Origin: Gigaspora margarita
Lineage: Eukaryota; Glomeromycota; Glomeromycetes; Diversisporales; Gigasporaceae
Assembly (NCBI GenBank): GCA_009809945.1
Contig: WTPW01002463.1
Span: 1 to 64,000, forward strand
Length of the DNA: 64,000 nucleotides
Reading direction: 5' to 3'
A model generated the notes under the pieces. That model made no database searches. It worked only from the letters and a program-made list of their open reading frames with translations, and was not told the DNA's origin. Made by a program: the position numbers and the translations under genes. Numbering within the stretch: position 1 is the stretch's first letter; every line of letters begins with the position of its first letter. This document shows positions 36,465 through 50,211 of this stretch, piece by piece.

Positions 36465-36650
36465 AAATATCGCACACTTTGAACATTTTGAACCTTTCCT
36501 CGCACATTTTGAACATTTTGAGCCTTTTCTTCGCCTAACTCTGAAAAATATCGCACATTTTGAACATTTTGAGCCTTTCCTTCGCCTAACTCTTAAAAAT
36601 ATCGCACATTTTGAACATTTTGAGCCATTCCACATTTGAGCCATTCCGTG
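36465..36650 (+). repeat. Minisatellite ATCGCACATTTTGAACATTT, about 59-bp unit
   Basis: Four copies of TCGCACATTTTGAACATTTT followed by GAGCC, separated by a TTCGCCTAACTCTNAAAAAT spacer in the complete units. The minus strand is open through them and gives KGSKCSKCAIF repeats. With no non-repetitive coding sequence I treat it as a minisatellite. Confidence 0.75.
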
Positions 36651-36767
36651 CTAATCGTGCGTATCATACACGATGTGCATGATGCACACGCTGCACATGA
36701 CTTGAAACATGTTATAATAAAAGTAAGCATGATTTGATCTAATTATGCATGATGAGACCAATCAAAG

Positions 36768-36880
36768 ACGTTAAAGCGCACAAATATATTATGATAAAAT
36801 ATTAAAGCGCACAAATATATTATAAAAAATATTAAAGCGCACAAATATATTATAATAAAATATTAAAGCGCACAATTGAT
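36768..36880 (+). repeat. Tandem ATTAAAGCGCACAAATATAT repeat
   Basis: Four units of about 31-35 bases of TTAAAGCGCACAAATATATT and ATAATAAAATA. The last is truncated. The preceding 36655-36710 has GCATGATGCACACGCTGCACA palindromic motifs. Confidence 0.8.
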
Positions 36881-36889
36881 ATTAATTGT

Positions 36890-38680
36890 AAGATAGTAAT
36901 TGTCATAAATTTTTAAGGCTTTCCCGCGCTGGATTTATGGCAGTAATTGCTGTATACTGTATTTCCATTGATTAATTTTTTTTTTATTTAGATTCTTGAT
37001 TTTTAGACCCGGCCGGGTTATGAAATCCAAGAAATTAATTTTGTATGGCCTTATCCATAGCTTTTTTTTTTATTTTTTAACTACACTTTCGAAATCTTTA
37101 AGTTCTACAGCACTTTTTCTTGTATTTTACATGTACTGTATTCTGATTAAGCGGTTTTTGAGATATAGCAATTATGTTCAAAATATACATGTTGCAGTAT
37201 TGAAATTACAAACTTAATTGAACCAATCGAAAAAATCAATCGGCTAATTTTTTAAAATTATTTTACAAAAAATATTAACCTGCCGAGTTATGAGATCTGG
37301 TTAATTAGATCAGATTTTAAAACAACGATTATGTAATAATTTTGGTGGTCATGCTAGGAGGTTATTGTCGGGATCTTGACTATAGATGAGCAAAGTAATT
37401 TTGTAAGTAATAATGACCTATGAATTATCACTTACTTAATATTAAGTAATATTAAATAATTATTGCATTCTATATATTACTTATTACGTCTCATATATAA
37501 AACGCATGATAACAGTCGGAGGTAGAGTGATCAAAATTGAGATTGAACGAAAAATTTCTGCTAAGAAGTGAAATTACTTATTACCTATTGCAAGGTAATA
37601 TTAAGTAATATGTATTAAGTAATATATATTAAGTAATAATATGTAACTGCCTTTGTCCATCTCTGGGATTCCAACCATTCGGGGATTTAAATTGTCGGAA
37701 TTTTGTCTTGGTCTGGATTTTGACCATTCGGGATTTCGAATTACCGGAATTTTAACCATTCAGGATCTTGGAACTTGTCTTAGTCGCCCGTAGTTACATA
37801 TCATATTAATATGAATTAAATGATTAAATAATTAAGTAAACGGTTGTACAATTATGGTTAAACGATTAAATATGATTAATAACGTAATTTATAGAGAGAC
37901 GCCAAGTTTTGTATGGACATTAAACATTATCTGTTTTCCTAGTATAACTTAGATTCCATTTCCACTTACCATGACAGAGTTGGCAATGAGTCAAATTGGG
38001 AGATTGTACCCGTTGGGCCCGATTATTATTAAATTACCCGAGTTATCCAAATAGACCCAGGGAATATTAGTCAGTGCATTACGGTAACCAGTAGAGATGC
38101 GATCCGGGTATCCGGATATTCATTAAATTTAAGATCATGCATGGCCTTAATCCAATATGTATTACGGATTCATTAATTATAGCTGTCTTCATAAATTCTG
38201 GAACACTTGAAAAATTATTGATGATGAATCAATGGAACACTTGAAAAATTATTGATGATGAATCAATAAGTTTTTGATTTCGACGTTGGTTACTTGGTAA
38301 CATTGATTTCGACACAGTAACTTATTCAGTCATTGGAAACAGCTGTAATACGTTTTTTTATTATAGTAAAACAAGCCGATCGAGCCATTTGCATCTCTAT
38401 TCGGATCTAAATTAATCGGATCAATCCGAATTAGTCGGTCTTCTTCCTATGACATGACTTAAAATTTAACCAAACTTCTGCGGATCGATGATTACAGGGC
38501 CGGCTAAAGTCAAGTACATCACGAAAGACAACAAATACAACATGAAAAAAAGAAAAAAACGGTTATCTAAACCGGTCTTGGTTCACTAAGTAAAAGCGTC
38601 GGAAATGTGATTTTTGTTATATATTATTCTTAATCTAACCCCTAATCCTATGTATCAATAGAAAAATCGGGTAACCTCAT
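36890..38680. other. Intergenic stretch with short simple repeats
   Basis: It contains TTAAGTAATAT repeats (37430-37450 and 37595-37640), a TTTGACCATTCGGGATTTCG-like pair (37665-37780) and an exact 34-base tandem duplication at 38200-38233 and 38234-38267. AGAGATGC motifs at 38095 and, inverted, at 38394 could be ends of a small element. No gene is recognised. Confidence 0.5.
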
Positions 38681-38849
38681 GATGTACTTTAGCCATTCTC
38701 CCAATTTTAGAAATGACACAATATTATTAATTTATGACGAATGTGAAATAACGATAACGATAACGATTTATTTTAATGATTGCAATTCTGATATAAAAAT
38801 TATATACCTTAATAACGAAAAATCAAATAAGAAAATAAAAAAAAAAAAA

Positions 38850-40426
38850 ATGGCAAATAATCAAATGGATTTTACTTCTTTACCAATATTGGATTATAGT
38901 CTCGTTCAAAATTTCAAAGTAGATGAATTTTTATCTCAACTTCGTAATGCACTCTTTCGTATAGGTTTTTTATATGTCAAAAATCATCCAATTCCTGAGG
39001 TACTTTTGATAAAATAAATTTTTTAATCGTTTTAAAAAAAAAATCATCAACAAATGATTTTATATTTTTATTTTGAATAGGAACTTATTACAAAAATCAA
39101 ATCATATTCCGATGAACTTTTTAATCTTCCAACTTTTGAAAAATTACGAATTGAAATGTGTAATTCACCACAATTTGTTGGATATAATAAATTAGCAGCA
39201 GAAAAAACCAAAGATATAGATGATCAACGTGAACAATTTGATTTTTCTACAGAACTTCCTTATACTTGGAAAGAAGGAGATCCTATATATAGAAGACTTA
39301 GAGGACCTAATCAATGGCCTGATGAAAAATATGTTCCTGGTTTTAAAGAAACTTTATTGGAATATATTAAAAGAATGTCAAATTTTTCTTTAGAATTTAT
39401 GCAATTAATAGCATTAAGTTTAGGTCTCCCTTCTGATTCTTTTGATAAATTTTTGGATCCACCTGATAAACAAATGAATCGTTTAAAGGTGAATGAATAA
39501 TATTTTAATTTCTAGTAATCTTTTTGAAATTCGAAATTTTGTATAAATTAATAATGATAATAAAAAAATATTATACATATCACAATATCTTAGATTGTTA
39601 AATATCCCCCATTAAATGCATTAGCTTTAGGTCCATATGATAGTGCACAAGGTGTTGGACCTCATAAAGATCCTTGGTTGACATTCCTTCTTCAATGTAA
39701 TAATGTAATGGGTTTACAAGTTCAAAATCATAAAGGTGATTGGATAAATGTTCCACCCATTGAAGGAACATTTGTTGTGAATATTGGAGTAGGAATTGAG
39801 GCTGTTACTAAAGGGGTAGCTGTGGCCACAACACATAGAGTTCTAACTCCACCTACTGGTTCAATCCCAAGAATAAGGTACGTATTTTCCTAACTTGTTT
39901 TATTTATACAAATATCTTTATTTAATTACTTACATATATAGTATTTTTGTTTTTTTAATGAATAGTATACCTTTCTTTCAAATGTTATCTTATGATGTAA
40001 TGCTTGAACCATTGGATGTTCCGGAAGATATAATGCGTCAGGCACCAAGATCTATTGTGTCTGATGGTATGTTTTCCTATTATCATCATTATTTTTTTAC
40101 GTAGTAACCAAATAAATGTATACACAATATATATATATATGACTAATACATTTTTACTATTTTCATTTCGTTAGCTGATAAAATTTATGAAGAACGTTTC
40201 TATAAAAATATTGGCACTGCGCAAATTCTGAATCGTGTTAGGTAAAGATAAAATATTTAAAAAAAAAAAAGTTTATAAAGTTATTGCTAATATATATATA
40301 TATAATTAGAACTGATTTCATTTTTTTTTTTTTTTTTTAAGTTCACATCCTGATGTAGCAAAACGTCATTATCCTGAATTGTTTGCCGAATTAGAAAAAC
40401 AGCAACAAAAGCATGATAAATATTAA
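38850..40426 (+). CDS. 2-oxoglutarate/Fe(II)-dependent dioxygenase (isopenicillin-N-synthase-like)
   Basis: Exons are 38850-38999, 39081-39488, 39594-39877, 39966-40066, 40175-40241 and 40342-40426. All introns are GT-AG and the join is 364 aa, normal for the family. The start MANNQMDF is chosen because the protein then begins one short stretch before the conserved LPILDYS. The N-terminal DIOX_N region (1-130) is followed by the double-stranded beta-helix. Iron ligands are H210-K-D212 and H267; the 2-oxoglutarate-binding R279-I-S281 is completed across an exon junction (PRISIPFFQ). Such enzymes hydroxylate or oxidise small molecules in the cytosol using O2 and 2-oxoglutarate. The substrate cannot be read from sequence. 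It converges on the M16 protease gene. An upstream ATG at 38679 is in frame but gives an untypical extension. Confidence 0.92.
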
Positions 40427-40556
40427 ATTTTATAAAATTCGATAAATGAATTTAATTATATATAACTGATAAATATTAAATTAAATTGAATGTTTTTAAA
40501 CAAAAATAAACATATTACATATTTTATTAAAAGATACAAAAAAAATATTTTGTGTA

Positions 40557-40801
40557 TATAAGCGCGAAATACCGTACGCGTCAAAGTCAATCGCAGATCG
40601 TGAAGATCATTCACGACTAAATTGACGTGATAGTCGTGAAGAAATTTAGTTATCACGTGCAGAACTCTCTTATAATCGAAAGATTCTTTCACTGCATCGA
40701 AAAGTCATTAATAATCCTATTGATAATGGCAAATTCCAAAATTATCTTGACGTGTTTGGTCGCACAAATAACGCGTAGGAGATCATTATTTCGCGCTTAT
40801 A
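40557..40801. mobile_element. MITE between two convergent genes
   Basis: A 15-bp perfect terminal inverted repeat, TATAAGCGCGAAATA (40557-40571) and its complement (40787-40801), encloses 245 bp. Internal ACGCGT and TCGTGAA motifs are also partly inverted. The element lies about 130 bases after the dioxygenase stop, where it could affect 3' ends of the transcript. No open frame that I would accept. Confidence 0.75.
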
Positions 40802-41046
40802 AGTACTATATGCACAATATTAAAAATTATATTCGAGATAAACTTTTACCAGATTAGGCGAATGAATTTTTATTAGGAAATATTACAATTATGACTGCAC
40901 AATTTTTATGTATGAAAATTCTAAAAAAGCAATTTTTTGACTTAAAATAGTCTTGCATACTATCATACTATCGCTATGCATGTATGGTATACATTTAAAT
41001 ATTCACTCTAGATTATGAATAAAAAGAATACAAATTTTAAGCATTG

Positions 41047-41081
<35 letters not shown>

Positions 41082-41098
41082 TATTATTATTATTATAC
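41047..41098 (+). repeat. (ATA)n(TTA)n microsatellite
   Basis: A run of ATA triplets turns into ATT triplets and makes a near-perfect A+T palindrome, placed about 75 bases beyond the protease stop. Confidence 0.9.
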
Positions 41099-41173
41099 TT
41101 ATTATTTGTTAAAGGTAACAATTATTTCTCTGACAAATCGTTATATTGGTCGTACATGCAAAAAAAATCCTTT

Positions 41174-42187
41174 TTATAACTTACTCGTTAGATCATTTAA
41201 TGTTATAACAGGAGTTGGAGCAGGACCCAATTGCATATTACTTTTCCAAATATAAATATCATCAATTTTTTCATTCCCTGGTTTCAAATCACGTAATTTT
41301 AAATCTATAGTATCACCATATTCTATTTTTTCTTCACCATCTATAGAATTTTCCATTAAATAAGATTCTCCAACATTTTTAATCAACTCTTCAATTTCTT
41401 TTTCTTGAGCTTTGCTTTGATCGATTAAGAATTGTTTTAATGATGTTTCTAATTCTCGACCATCTACTATTTCTTTTGAGGATAAGAAAGTTTGTAAATT
41501 TTCAATAGTTATTGTGGTTAAACCTTGGGCGGATAAACAAGAATAAAGATGATTAACATCTATTGGTTTTGATTTTTTAAGATGTTTTTGTGATTGAAGG
41601 TGAACTGATAATTTTTTTTGTATTGGTGAAGATGGATGAACTAATTTTTTATAAAAGTCAAGTAGATCGGGTTTTGTAATTGTACGTAGTTCTGCTACGT
41701 CAGTATCAACTATTACAAAAGTAAAAATGTAAGAAAACATGCATGTATTAGTATATACTGTACATATGTATATTACTATAAATTATATAAAAGTATAAAA
41801 GTATAAAAGTGTAGAAATACAATACCTTGATCGAAGTCATAATATCCAGAATCAATATGATTCCAATATCGCTGAGCTTCTTGATAAAGATTTTTTGGTT
41901 TTTCCAATTTTTTTGTAATAAGAGATTGAACTTGTTTTTGATATTCTTCTTCTGACATTTCTTCGATCAAAGTCTATTTGAACAAAAATATAATTAAATT
42001 ACTGGATAATAACATTAAAAGATAATATATATCTATATATTTTTTAATTTACTTGTAATATGTTTAGAAAATCTTCAATTTTATTTTCAAGATAAACAGT
42101 ATCCTTTTCACTTTGTATAATAACCCTTACACCCAATGAGCTAGCCATTCTGCGTATTCCACTAAAAACAATATACCCTAAAAATAA

Positions 42188-42231
<44 letters not shown>

Positions 42232-45200
42232 TATGAATAATATAATAAATATCGTTATATAAATAATATAATAAATATCGTTATATAAATAATATAATAA
42301 ATATCGTTATATAAATAATATAATAAATATCGTTATACAAATACAAATAATATATATAATATATATAAATAATATAATACAGTAATAATTACCTAATTGT
42401 TCTTTGGTACGAAGTTGATTGAAACATGGTTCATGCATAATTTGTGCCAACAAACTTGAAGTTGCTCTCAACCTTTTATTCACAGCATTTCCTACTTGAA
42501 CATAATATTCTATTGCAGAATTAACATTATTTGGATCTAGAACCTCATGTTGATATAAAAATTTTTTTCCTTCTGGTAATATTATACTCCTACAACCAAT
42601 TAACTCTGCAGGTAAAAGAGGTTTTGATTGTAAAACATCTTCAATTATTTGTAACAGTTTTAAAGCCTCATCCTTAAACATGTTTCCATGAACTAATGAT
42701 TCAATATGTAAATTGATAAATAAATCTGGATAAAATACTTTTATATCTTGCTCAGTTACATTTTCTAATGCATCCAATTTTTCTTTGTTCGTCCACATTT
42801 GGTCTTGCGTTAAACATGAAAGATAATATGTTGCATGATTATGAGGAGGATCAAGAAAAGTATTTTTGTAAGATCTTTGAAGTCGTTCTTTGACTTTTTC
42901 AAACCTGCCTGGATAAATATTAAACTTTGGTTTCATTGCATGCATAATATCTTTTAAAAGAATGTGTAGCTTGTCATTATATCCTTTTATCGATAAAAGT
43001 ATTCCTTCACGTTGTGTTTCAATGTCGTATCTTAAACCAGCAAGATCAGCGTTATAGGAATATTCAGTCAAATTATCTTTTACCAATTCGGTGTAGAGCC
43101 TTTTAATATTAAAATATTAAAATGTATTAATATTTTTTAATATTTTGATAATTTTTTATTTTATATACTATATTAAAGAAATTATTAACCCACCTTGTCT
43201 TTACGCAATGTGATGGTGACGGTGCATAAGATATAGGACTAATTATTTATGAATAATGAAATAATTAATATTTAAAAAAATATACATCTTTGAAAATATT
43301 GAAATTGAAAGAAATTGAAAGAAAATTTTGACACATAAAAAAATAAATGAAATTTATTAATACCTCTTAAGTAAGAAACGTACGGTAACTTTTGGTACCC
43401 AAAATGTATCGTCTTTTTTATGCCACATTCGAGAAAGTGAATTGTTTTTAATAATGTCTGGGCGTTTTTGTGGCTAAAATAAAGTATTCATTGTATTAGC
43501 ATTATATACATTATATACATTATATACATTATATGAATTAACACATATAACACATATCGAAAGAAATTTAGATGACTATACCGTAACAACTTCATGTTTA
43601 TGTGTTTCAAAGTTTGTAGGGATAAACTCATTGGGAGGTGGAATTCTCAACTCAGGACTAATTTCTTGATTTTGTAATTCCTATTAATATATGTAATATA
43701 TGTAAAATATTCAAAGAAGTTTATTTATTTATTTAAGATCATTTGACACTAATACACATGACAAAATAGATTTATTAATTACCTCAATGAATTCCTTGCT
43801 TAAAGGCTCAACTTTATATTCAGTTCCATACCACATTTCTTTTCGATCCAAACCAGTAAATGACGGACTAACCAAAGTGAGGACAAAATTATCCCAATCC
43901 AAACATTCTAATCCTTCAGCTATAAGTTGAGGATTATATTCACGAATAAGATACGATCCACTTATAATACAGTCACGTGCTATTATTTGAAATAAAAAAA
44001 ATTTTTTTTTAACAATAGAATAACAATAGAATAGTAGTCAAATGAATCAAAAATAAAAATACGTTAACGTACAATATGGTTTTTGCATAGTACTTGCAAG
44101 ATTCGAAGCGTAGCCTGCTGGTGCCGATTTTTCTTTGAACCTAAACGAAATCTCTGCTAGAGATTGAACCTTAATAAATAAATATCATAATAAATTATAA
44201 ATCTTTCACCCTATCAAAATATAATGATTAAAAATAATAATAATAATAAATAATAATATATACTTCTCGAAAGCACCATTCTTGAATATTAATTTGCTTC
44301 AACATTTTAATATATTGAAACAAGACTTTTACTACATCCTTATAATGATCTAACCCAGATTCAGTTAAATCTATTGATACTTTAAAAAATTCAAAACCAA
44401 CAGCCGCAGCAACAGAACCAGCTTCTAGATAATTTGCCCAGCCTAAATAATAGTTAATGATAAAATATGAATTTCATTTTATTAATTAGATTAAGATTAA
44501 CGGTAATTAAATTAACTTACCTTTCTTTTTGAGAAAAGACAAAATAGAACCGTACCCTTCATGCGCAATTAAATGCGTTAAATACCTTCCTGGCTATTAA
44601 TAATTGCTATTAACATTTTTTTAGATAAAATATAAATAAAGATCACACGAGTTTCATACTTTCGAGGTATATAAAGGCGCCTGTTCTATGAAAGGAAACG
44701 TTATATCCAAAGAACGTATATCTTTAACGGGCTTCACAAAGACTTGTCTCTAATTAATTATTAAAAGAAATGAGAGAAAAATGTAATTATTTTAACTATA
44801 GTATAATTATAAAACAATTAATACAGTAAATTTTAATATACCAGTAATTCATTTTTAGTCAATGGGTGACCATCAAATGTAGGAATAGGAATGGCTTTAT
44901 TTTTAACAGCAGAAAATTTATCGACAACCCATGAAGCCATTAGATCCAAAGGATCTATAAATATATAATAAATATTATTAATAAGAAATGGATGCAGTTA
45001 AAAGATATAAGAAAAGTTTTAAAAAATTAATAATTAATAATTACCTCTACCCAAAACGACCAATTTCATCAAATTGGCAGAATAATACCTTTCATGAAAT
45101 TTTAACAATTCATTTCTTATATCCAAACCCTTTTGACGTGGAATATCTCTTAAAGAGTACAAGTTTCCAGATCCAAAACGAGAATAAGGATGTTTTGGAT

Positions 45201-46312
45201 TAGACAAAGCCCTTTCCAGTTGAAATAAACGCCATGAATCAGAACGACGATTTTTTTTGTGTTCTGTGAATAATGAAATCTCATTAAAGTTAATAATATT
45301 TATTACAATTAGGTAATTTTCTTTTTTTCTGAACATATAACTGACCTGAATCAACAGCAAGAATCTCCCTATCGGTACAGTTCGGATCGAAAAGCGGGGA
45401 AATGAAGAATTGAGCGAATCTAGAACAACATATAATATATAATATAAAATATAAAAAAATATATAAGATGTATATGTATTAAATATCTATATGGCATATG
45501 GCATATGGCAATAAATAAAATCATAAATTACAAAATTGTTAAGTATTAAAAAAAAAGAATCACCTATCAAGTGCACCCTCCAAAAATTCATAACCAACTT
45601 CAAAATAATAATTTGTATTATCTAGTCCTGTATAAGCATTGGAATGACCACCATGTTTTGATAAAAACTAAATATGAAGAATAAGGTTTAATAATAATTT
45701 TAAAAGAAAGATGTTTAGAAATATTTAGAAATTAGAATATTACGCTATTGTATTCATTTTCTTTTGGATACTAAAAATCAAATATATAAACATTATAATA
45801 AATAATTAGAGTTAATAAACTTGATAGATTCGAATAGAATTAATTAAGGATACTTTAATACCTTTTCAGTGCCCTAGATTGAAAACATATTAATATTCAG
45901 AAACTAAAAAGAAAAGCTTATCTTAGTAATAATAATTATAAATTACCATGAATAATAAATGCTCACAAAAATGTGCGAGACCTTGTAAATCATCCTTGAA
46001 GTTGAAATAAAGTTATAAATAAATAAATATAAATATATAAAGTTAAAATTACAAAATTAAGCATATAACTTAATCATTTGAAAAAAATTTTTTTACCGGA
46101 TCCGAGAGATTTCCTACGTGTACATCCAATGAAGCACTACTTTTATCGGTAGTTGGATCATGAATCAATAAAGCTTCCAATTCATTATTTAATCGAATTA
46201 GTCGATAGTCTCTATCATCATTGTTAGACTTTTCAATAGGAACTGACAAGACAGCATGCGAATGATCAGGAGAAAGTAAGAAATTTTGAGGAAGGTTTGC
46301 AAAAGAAGCCAT
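41174..46312 (-). CDS. Insulin-degrading-enzyme-like M16A metalloprotease (insulysin/Ste23 type), PTS1 C-terminus
   Basis: Twenty exons (minus strand): 46097-46312, 45947-45994, 45862-45873, 45744-45770, 45564-45667, 45346-45419, 45045-45263, 44842-44954, 44660-44749, 44521-44593, 44264-44442, 44073-44169, 43783-43979, 43582-43680, 43364-43473, 43194-43238, 42393-43099, 42053-42177, 41826-41973, 41174-41709. All are GT-AG and in frame, giving 1072 aa against about 1000-1030 for insulysins. Zinc site: inverted motif H80-F-C-E83-H84 and distal E161 (AVDSEHKKN), 81 residues apart as in human IDE. E161 is split between exons. The four M16 half-domains fit the length. These enzymes degrade short peptides inside a closed chamber; the yeast Ste23 relative matures a-factor. 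The protein ends in SKL, a classical peroxisomal targeting signal. I see no presequence. Confidence 0.94.
42188..42350. repeat. (TA)n and 26-bp tandem repeat inside a protease intron
   Basis: About 20 TA dinucleotides are followed by five copies of a unit containing TATCGTTATATAAATAATAT. It fills most of the longest intron of the protease gene (42178-42392). It may vary in length between individuals. Confidence 0.85.
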
Positions 46313-46319
46313 TGTTGCA

Positions 46320-48181
46320 AATTTGAAAGAAGAAGTGGAACTAATGTACGCGTTATGAAATAACGACCTAAACGAAAAAAAAGTGTCTGTTTTTTTACTT
46401 TATAGACAAGGAATTCTAAAAAAGGGAAGGTTGAAAAAATAAAAAGTCAAGAATGAACGAATAATGAGGAAAATAACCTGGTATTTAAAAAAAAAAAAAA
46501 AATTGACTATTGATTCGGTAAAAGTAGATATCTAATGCTGTAATGATAGCATCATGATATTTTAACCTGAAAAAACTTGCATATCACTTACTTTGGACAA
46601 TAAGGTAAAGTTCTATAAGAAAGCCAACGACTTTTGATAAAGTAACTTTTAATTAATAAACTAAATGACATCGATAAACATATAATCAATCTGCAGAAAA
46701 TCGAAAATTGATGATGATCTTTATGGAACTTAGATTATTACTGTATTAGAGTATGTCGTACACGATCGAGAAATATGTACGTACGTACGTATATGTTTTA
46801 AAAAAAAAAAAAAAAGTTTTTTTTTAACGTTAAACATTGATGTTCATACAGACTAAATTACTATTGAATGCATGAATATTTTTGTTTTTGGCACATTAAC
46901 GTTAGTAAAAATTTTAAATTTTTAATTGTTATAACCTTTTTTAAAAAAACAAACAAAAATCTTTCATTATTAAATTTAATAGTCTAAATAGAAAAGAAAC
47001 ATTTTAAACATTAACTTTATTACCGTTATAGTCAACTCTATATGTCAATAAAAGAAACATTTCAATTTATAACGATAAAAAAAATGTACAAAGAAAAATA
47101 TAAAAAAATTATATATTGTAAAGAACATTTGTTATAACCAAGTTCTTAGAATATTTATAATATTTGAATAATTTTCGTAATTAAAAATTATATTAAGATA
47201 AATAGAAATCTCGAGATATTTTCGAGTTATTTTTTTTAATGAGTACGTACGAAAGAAATTTTACAAGTTTTACAAAAAAAGTTTAATAATAATAATCCAA
47301 AAGAATTCCAAAAGAACTCCAAAAGTTCTCTATTATTATAAAAGTATAGTTTAGAATTAACTAATTTTAGTTCATTTTAGAATGTTTATCAAAAAAATTT
47401 GAAACCTGATTATAATCGAAGGCAAATATTTTTTTTAATCGATTATGATCGATTGACTTTAAGAGATTATTATTGATATTATTGATATTATCGATATTAT
47501 CGATGGGAGAAAATTTGTTTAAAAACTATTGGAACCACTATGACTTAATACTATAACTTAATACTATGACATAATACTATGACTTAATACTATGACTTAA
47601 TACTATGACTTAATGCTAATACGTATAAATATTATAAATATTGTAGATATCATATGATAAATAATAAATAAGATAATTATGATGAAATTATTACCAATGA
47701 CGAAAAATAGTAAATTTTCATAGTAGAAATAAGCGTTGCCTAAATTATATATACATATACTATATCAATAAAATCTTTATCGCACTTAATCGATTGCACC
47801 GATTTGCGATCAAGTTTCAAAATTTTCCTGATGAAACATCTAAAAAACATCTAATGACGTCCAGAAACATCTAGAGTATCTAGAACAGTTAGAACATCTA
47901 GAAAATCCCAGAATGTTTATAGAATGTATGTAGAATGTATGTAGAATGTATGTAGAATGTATGTAGAATATCTATTGCAGCTATAAGAATATATAGAGAA
48001 ATCGAAATCTATAAAGAATAATAAGAATAATTTGGCAAAATGTATAACCATAACCGTCGTCATAAAAAAAAAAAACTTTTTGAAAAATTTTGACATTCAT
48101 TACTAAAGATGAATATAATATGAAAAGAAGTATATATATATATATGATTCGAGAAGGAAAAAAGTTATAATATTAGAGATG

Positions 48182-48212
<31 letters not shown>

Positions 48213-50086
48213 TTGCATGAACTTGTACCCGAAACGCTTTTTTAATCCGTAAGGTATACGTAAGTAATTACATAAAACCCGAAACACCGCGAAACATTAT
48301 AAACATACGAAACAAACCCGAAACAAATTTAATTAATTTCAAAAAAGCAATTTATTAAATAAATTACTTTTGCTCGTGCGGTTTGTTTCGCGTTACTTTG
48401 TTGATCATTTTCGTATATAAAAAAAAAAAACGTCAAAAAAACTTGTCAAATATGGTATAATTATAAACGCCTTAGCGATCACAAGACGTCGGTAATTGTT
48501 AATCATTTAAATAATGAAAATATAATGCACGTGCTTATTAATAATTAATGAATTAATGCGAGATAAGCACCTAATGCTGTGCATATTAAATTAATGTTAA
48601 GTATATAATTAAAACAATCATAATATTAAGCATAAAATGTAAATATATATAATATACATATATATATGCACGTGCTTAAACAATGCTAATTAATTTGAAC
48701 TTTTTGATTCGTAACTTTTTTTATTTTTCACCAAATGTACATTAAAAATGTTTAATAGACCTATAATTGGTATAATGGTATAATTGGTTATTTATTAAAA
48801 TTTACAGAACTCCGTGAATTCATGCTTAAGTAATTGGGATTAATCTTTTTGTTTGGAGGTAATGTTTTCTTTTTTTAAATTTATTCGTTGACATATTCAT
48901 CAAAAAAATTTATTCGTATTCGTCATATTAAATTCGTTTGAAGAATTGATTGCATCATTCTATTCGTTTGAAGAATTGATTGCATCATTTCGTTGCATCA
49001 TAATTCATTATACAGTAATTGTAGGCGAATAAAACGCCTCCATTGTGATCAAGCAAATCGGACCTTCATTAATTATTACTAAATAGCATATGGTGAAACC
49101 TCTTATGAAATAAACGGAAGTAACGGGATTCACATGGTTATTTTATATTTGTAATTTTTAAAAATTTTTAATAATAAAATATTCTTAATAAATAACCTTA
49201 ATAAATAACCTTAATAAATAAATAATCTTAATAAATAATCTTATAATAATCTTTTATTAAAATAATAAAATAATCTTTTAAAGTAATAATTTTTTTAAAG
49301 TAATAATCTTTTAAAGTAATAATCTTTTAAAGTAATAATCTTTTAAAGTAATAATATTCTTTTTTTTTAAAATAATAAATAATCTTTTTTTTATTTTAGT
49401 TTTACTTTTTTGAAGATGAAAAGTACTCTTGAAAACTACGAATCAGATGAGTAGATCTTAGATATGTCCTTTATGTAAGAACTCCTTGATGAATGAAAAG
49501 ATTTTTAGCAAGTTAAGTCGATATTTAGGGCAATTACTTGAAACATTTTCAAGCATACTTCGGTTATTATAATGGAATGCGAATCCCGATCACTAAATAA
49601 TCACTAAACAAATAGAGAATTTCAATTCTTTCCAGTTCTATTGCTCGAGAAAATTTAATTTTATTTAAAAATTATAACGCGATTTAATTTTTTGGTATTA
49701 TAACATTTTTTCTCATTATACTTATTGGTTTTTTTTTCATTGTTGGCGACTTAACAGTTAATATCTTAATATATTGTGTCCGTTCAGGTTTGTTTTTGAT
49801 TATCCATTGTTTCCAAAGAATTATAAATGGGTGACAAAGATTCGCGTTATTATCCTATTTCGGTAATCGAGGAATATTTATCGCTGACATGAAGATCATT
49901 CAACTTCTTGTATGTTAAAAGTCATTACTAATTTATTTACCGGAGTTAATTTACTTATTCGTGTAATGTTACACTACTATTTTTTTTTTTATTATTTCTT
50001 TTAACTGTAATATATATTATTTTTTGTTAAAGTAAAAATTTAACAAGTGATAACAAATGATATTGTAACTGATGAGCCTGTAAACT
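46320..50086. other. Long A+T-rich intergenic region with simple repeats
   Basis: I see no gene in about 3.8 kb. It holds a 13-14 bp array of ACTATGACTTAAT (47537-47615), an 11-bp TAGAATGTATG array (47925-47967), a roughly 26-base poly-A (48183-48208), a tandem pair of ATTCGTTTGAAGAATTGATT units (48927-48990), and AACCTTAATAAAT and AAAGTAATAATCTTTT arrays (49185-49350). The region presumably contains both promoters of the divergent protease and methyltransferase-like genes. Confidence 0.6.
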
Positions 50087-50095
50087 TATATAAAG
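50087..50095 (+). promoter_or_regulatory. TATA-box candidate of the methyltransferase-like gene
   Basis: TATATAAAG lies about 117 bases before the ATG. It is followed by a long pyrimidine tract (50105-50150), a common arrangement at fungal transcription starts. Position and context only. Confidence 0.5.
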
Positions 50096-50211
50096 TCTCC
50101 ATCGCGCTCTTTTTTTTTTTTCTTCATCCCCACATTCACACGTCTTGTCATTATTCAAAAGAATAAAAAATTAATTTCATACTCGGTGCTTCATAAAAGA
50201 GCCCTGAGGCG

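Noticed and set aside
36462..36644. Minus-strand frame with repeated KCSKC motifs resembling a zinc-binding protein
   Set aside because: It is the translation of a 59-bp minisatellite, with no unique sequence.
38095..38403. Possible hAT-like MITE with AGAGATGC ends
   Set aside because: Only about 8-10 matching bases and no 8-bp target duplication.
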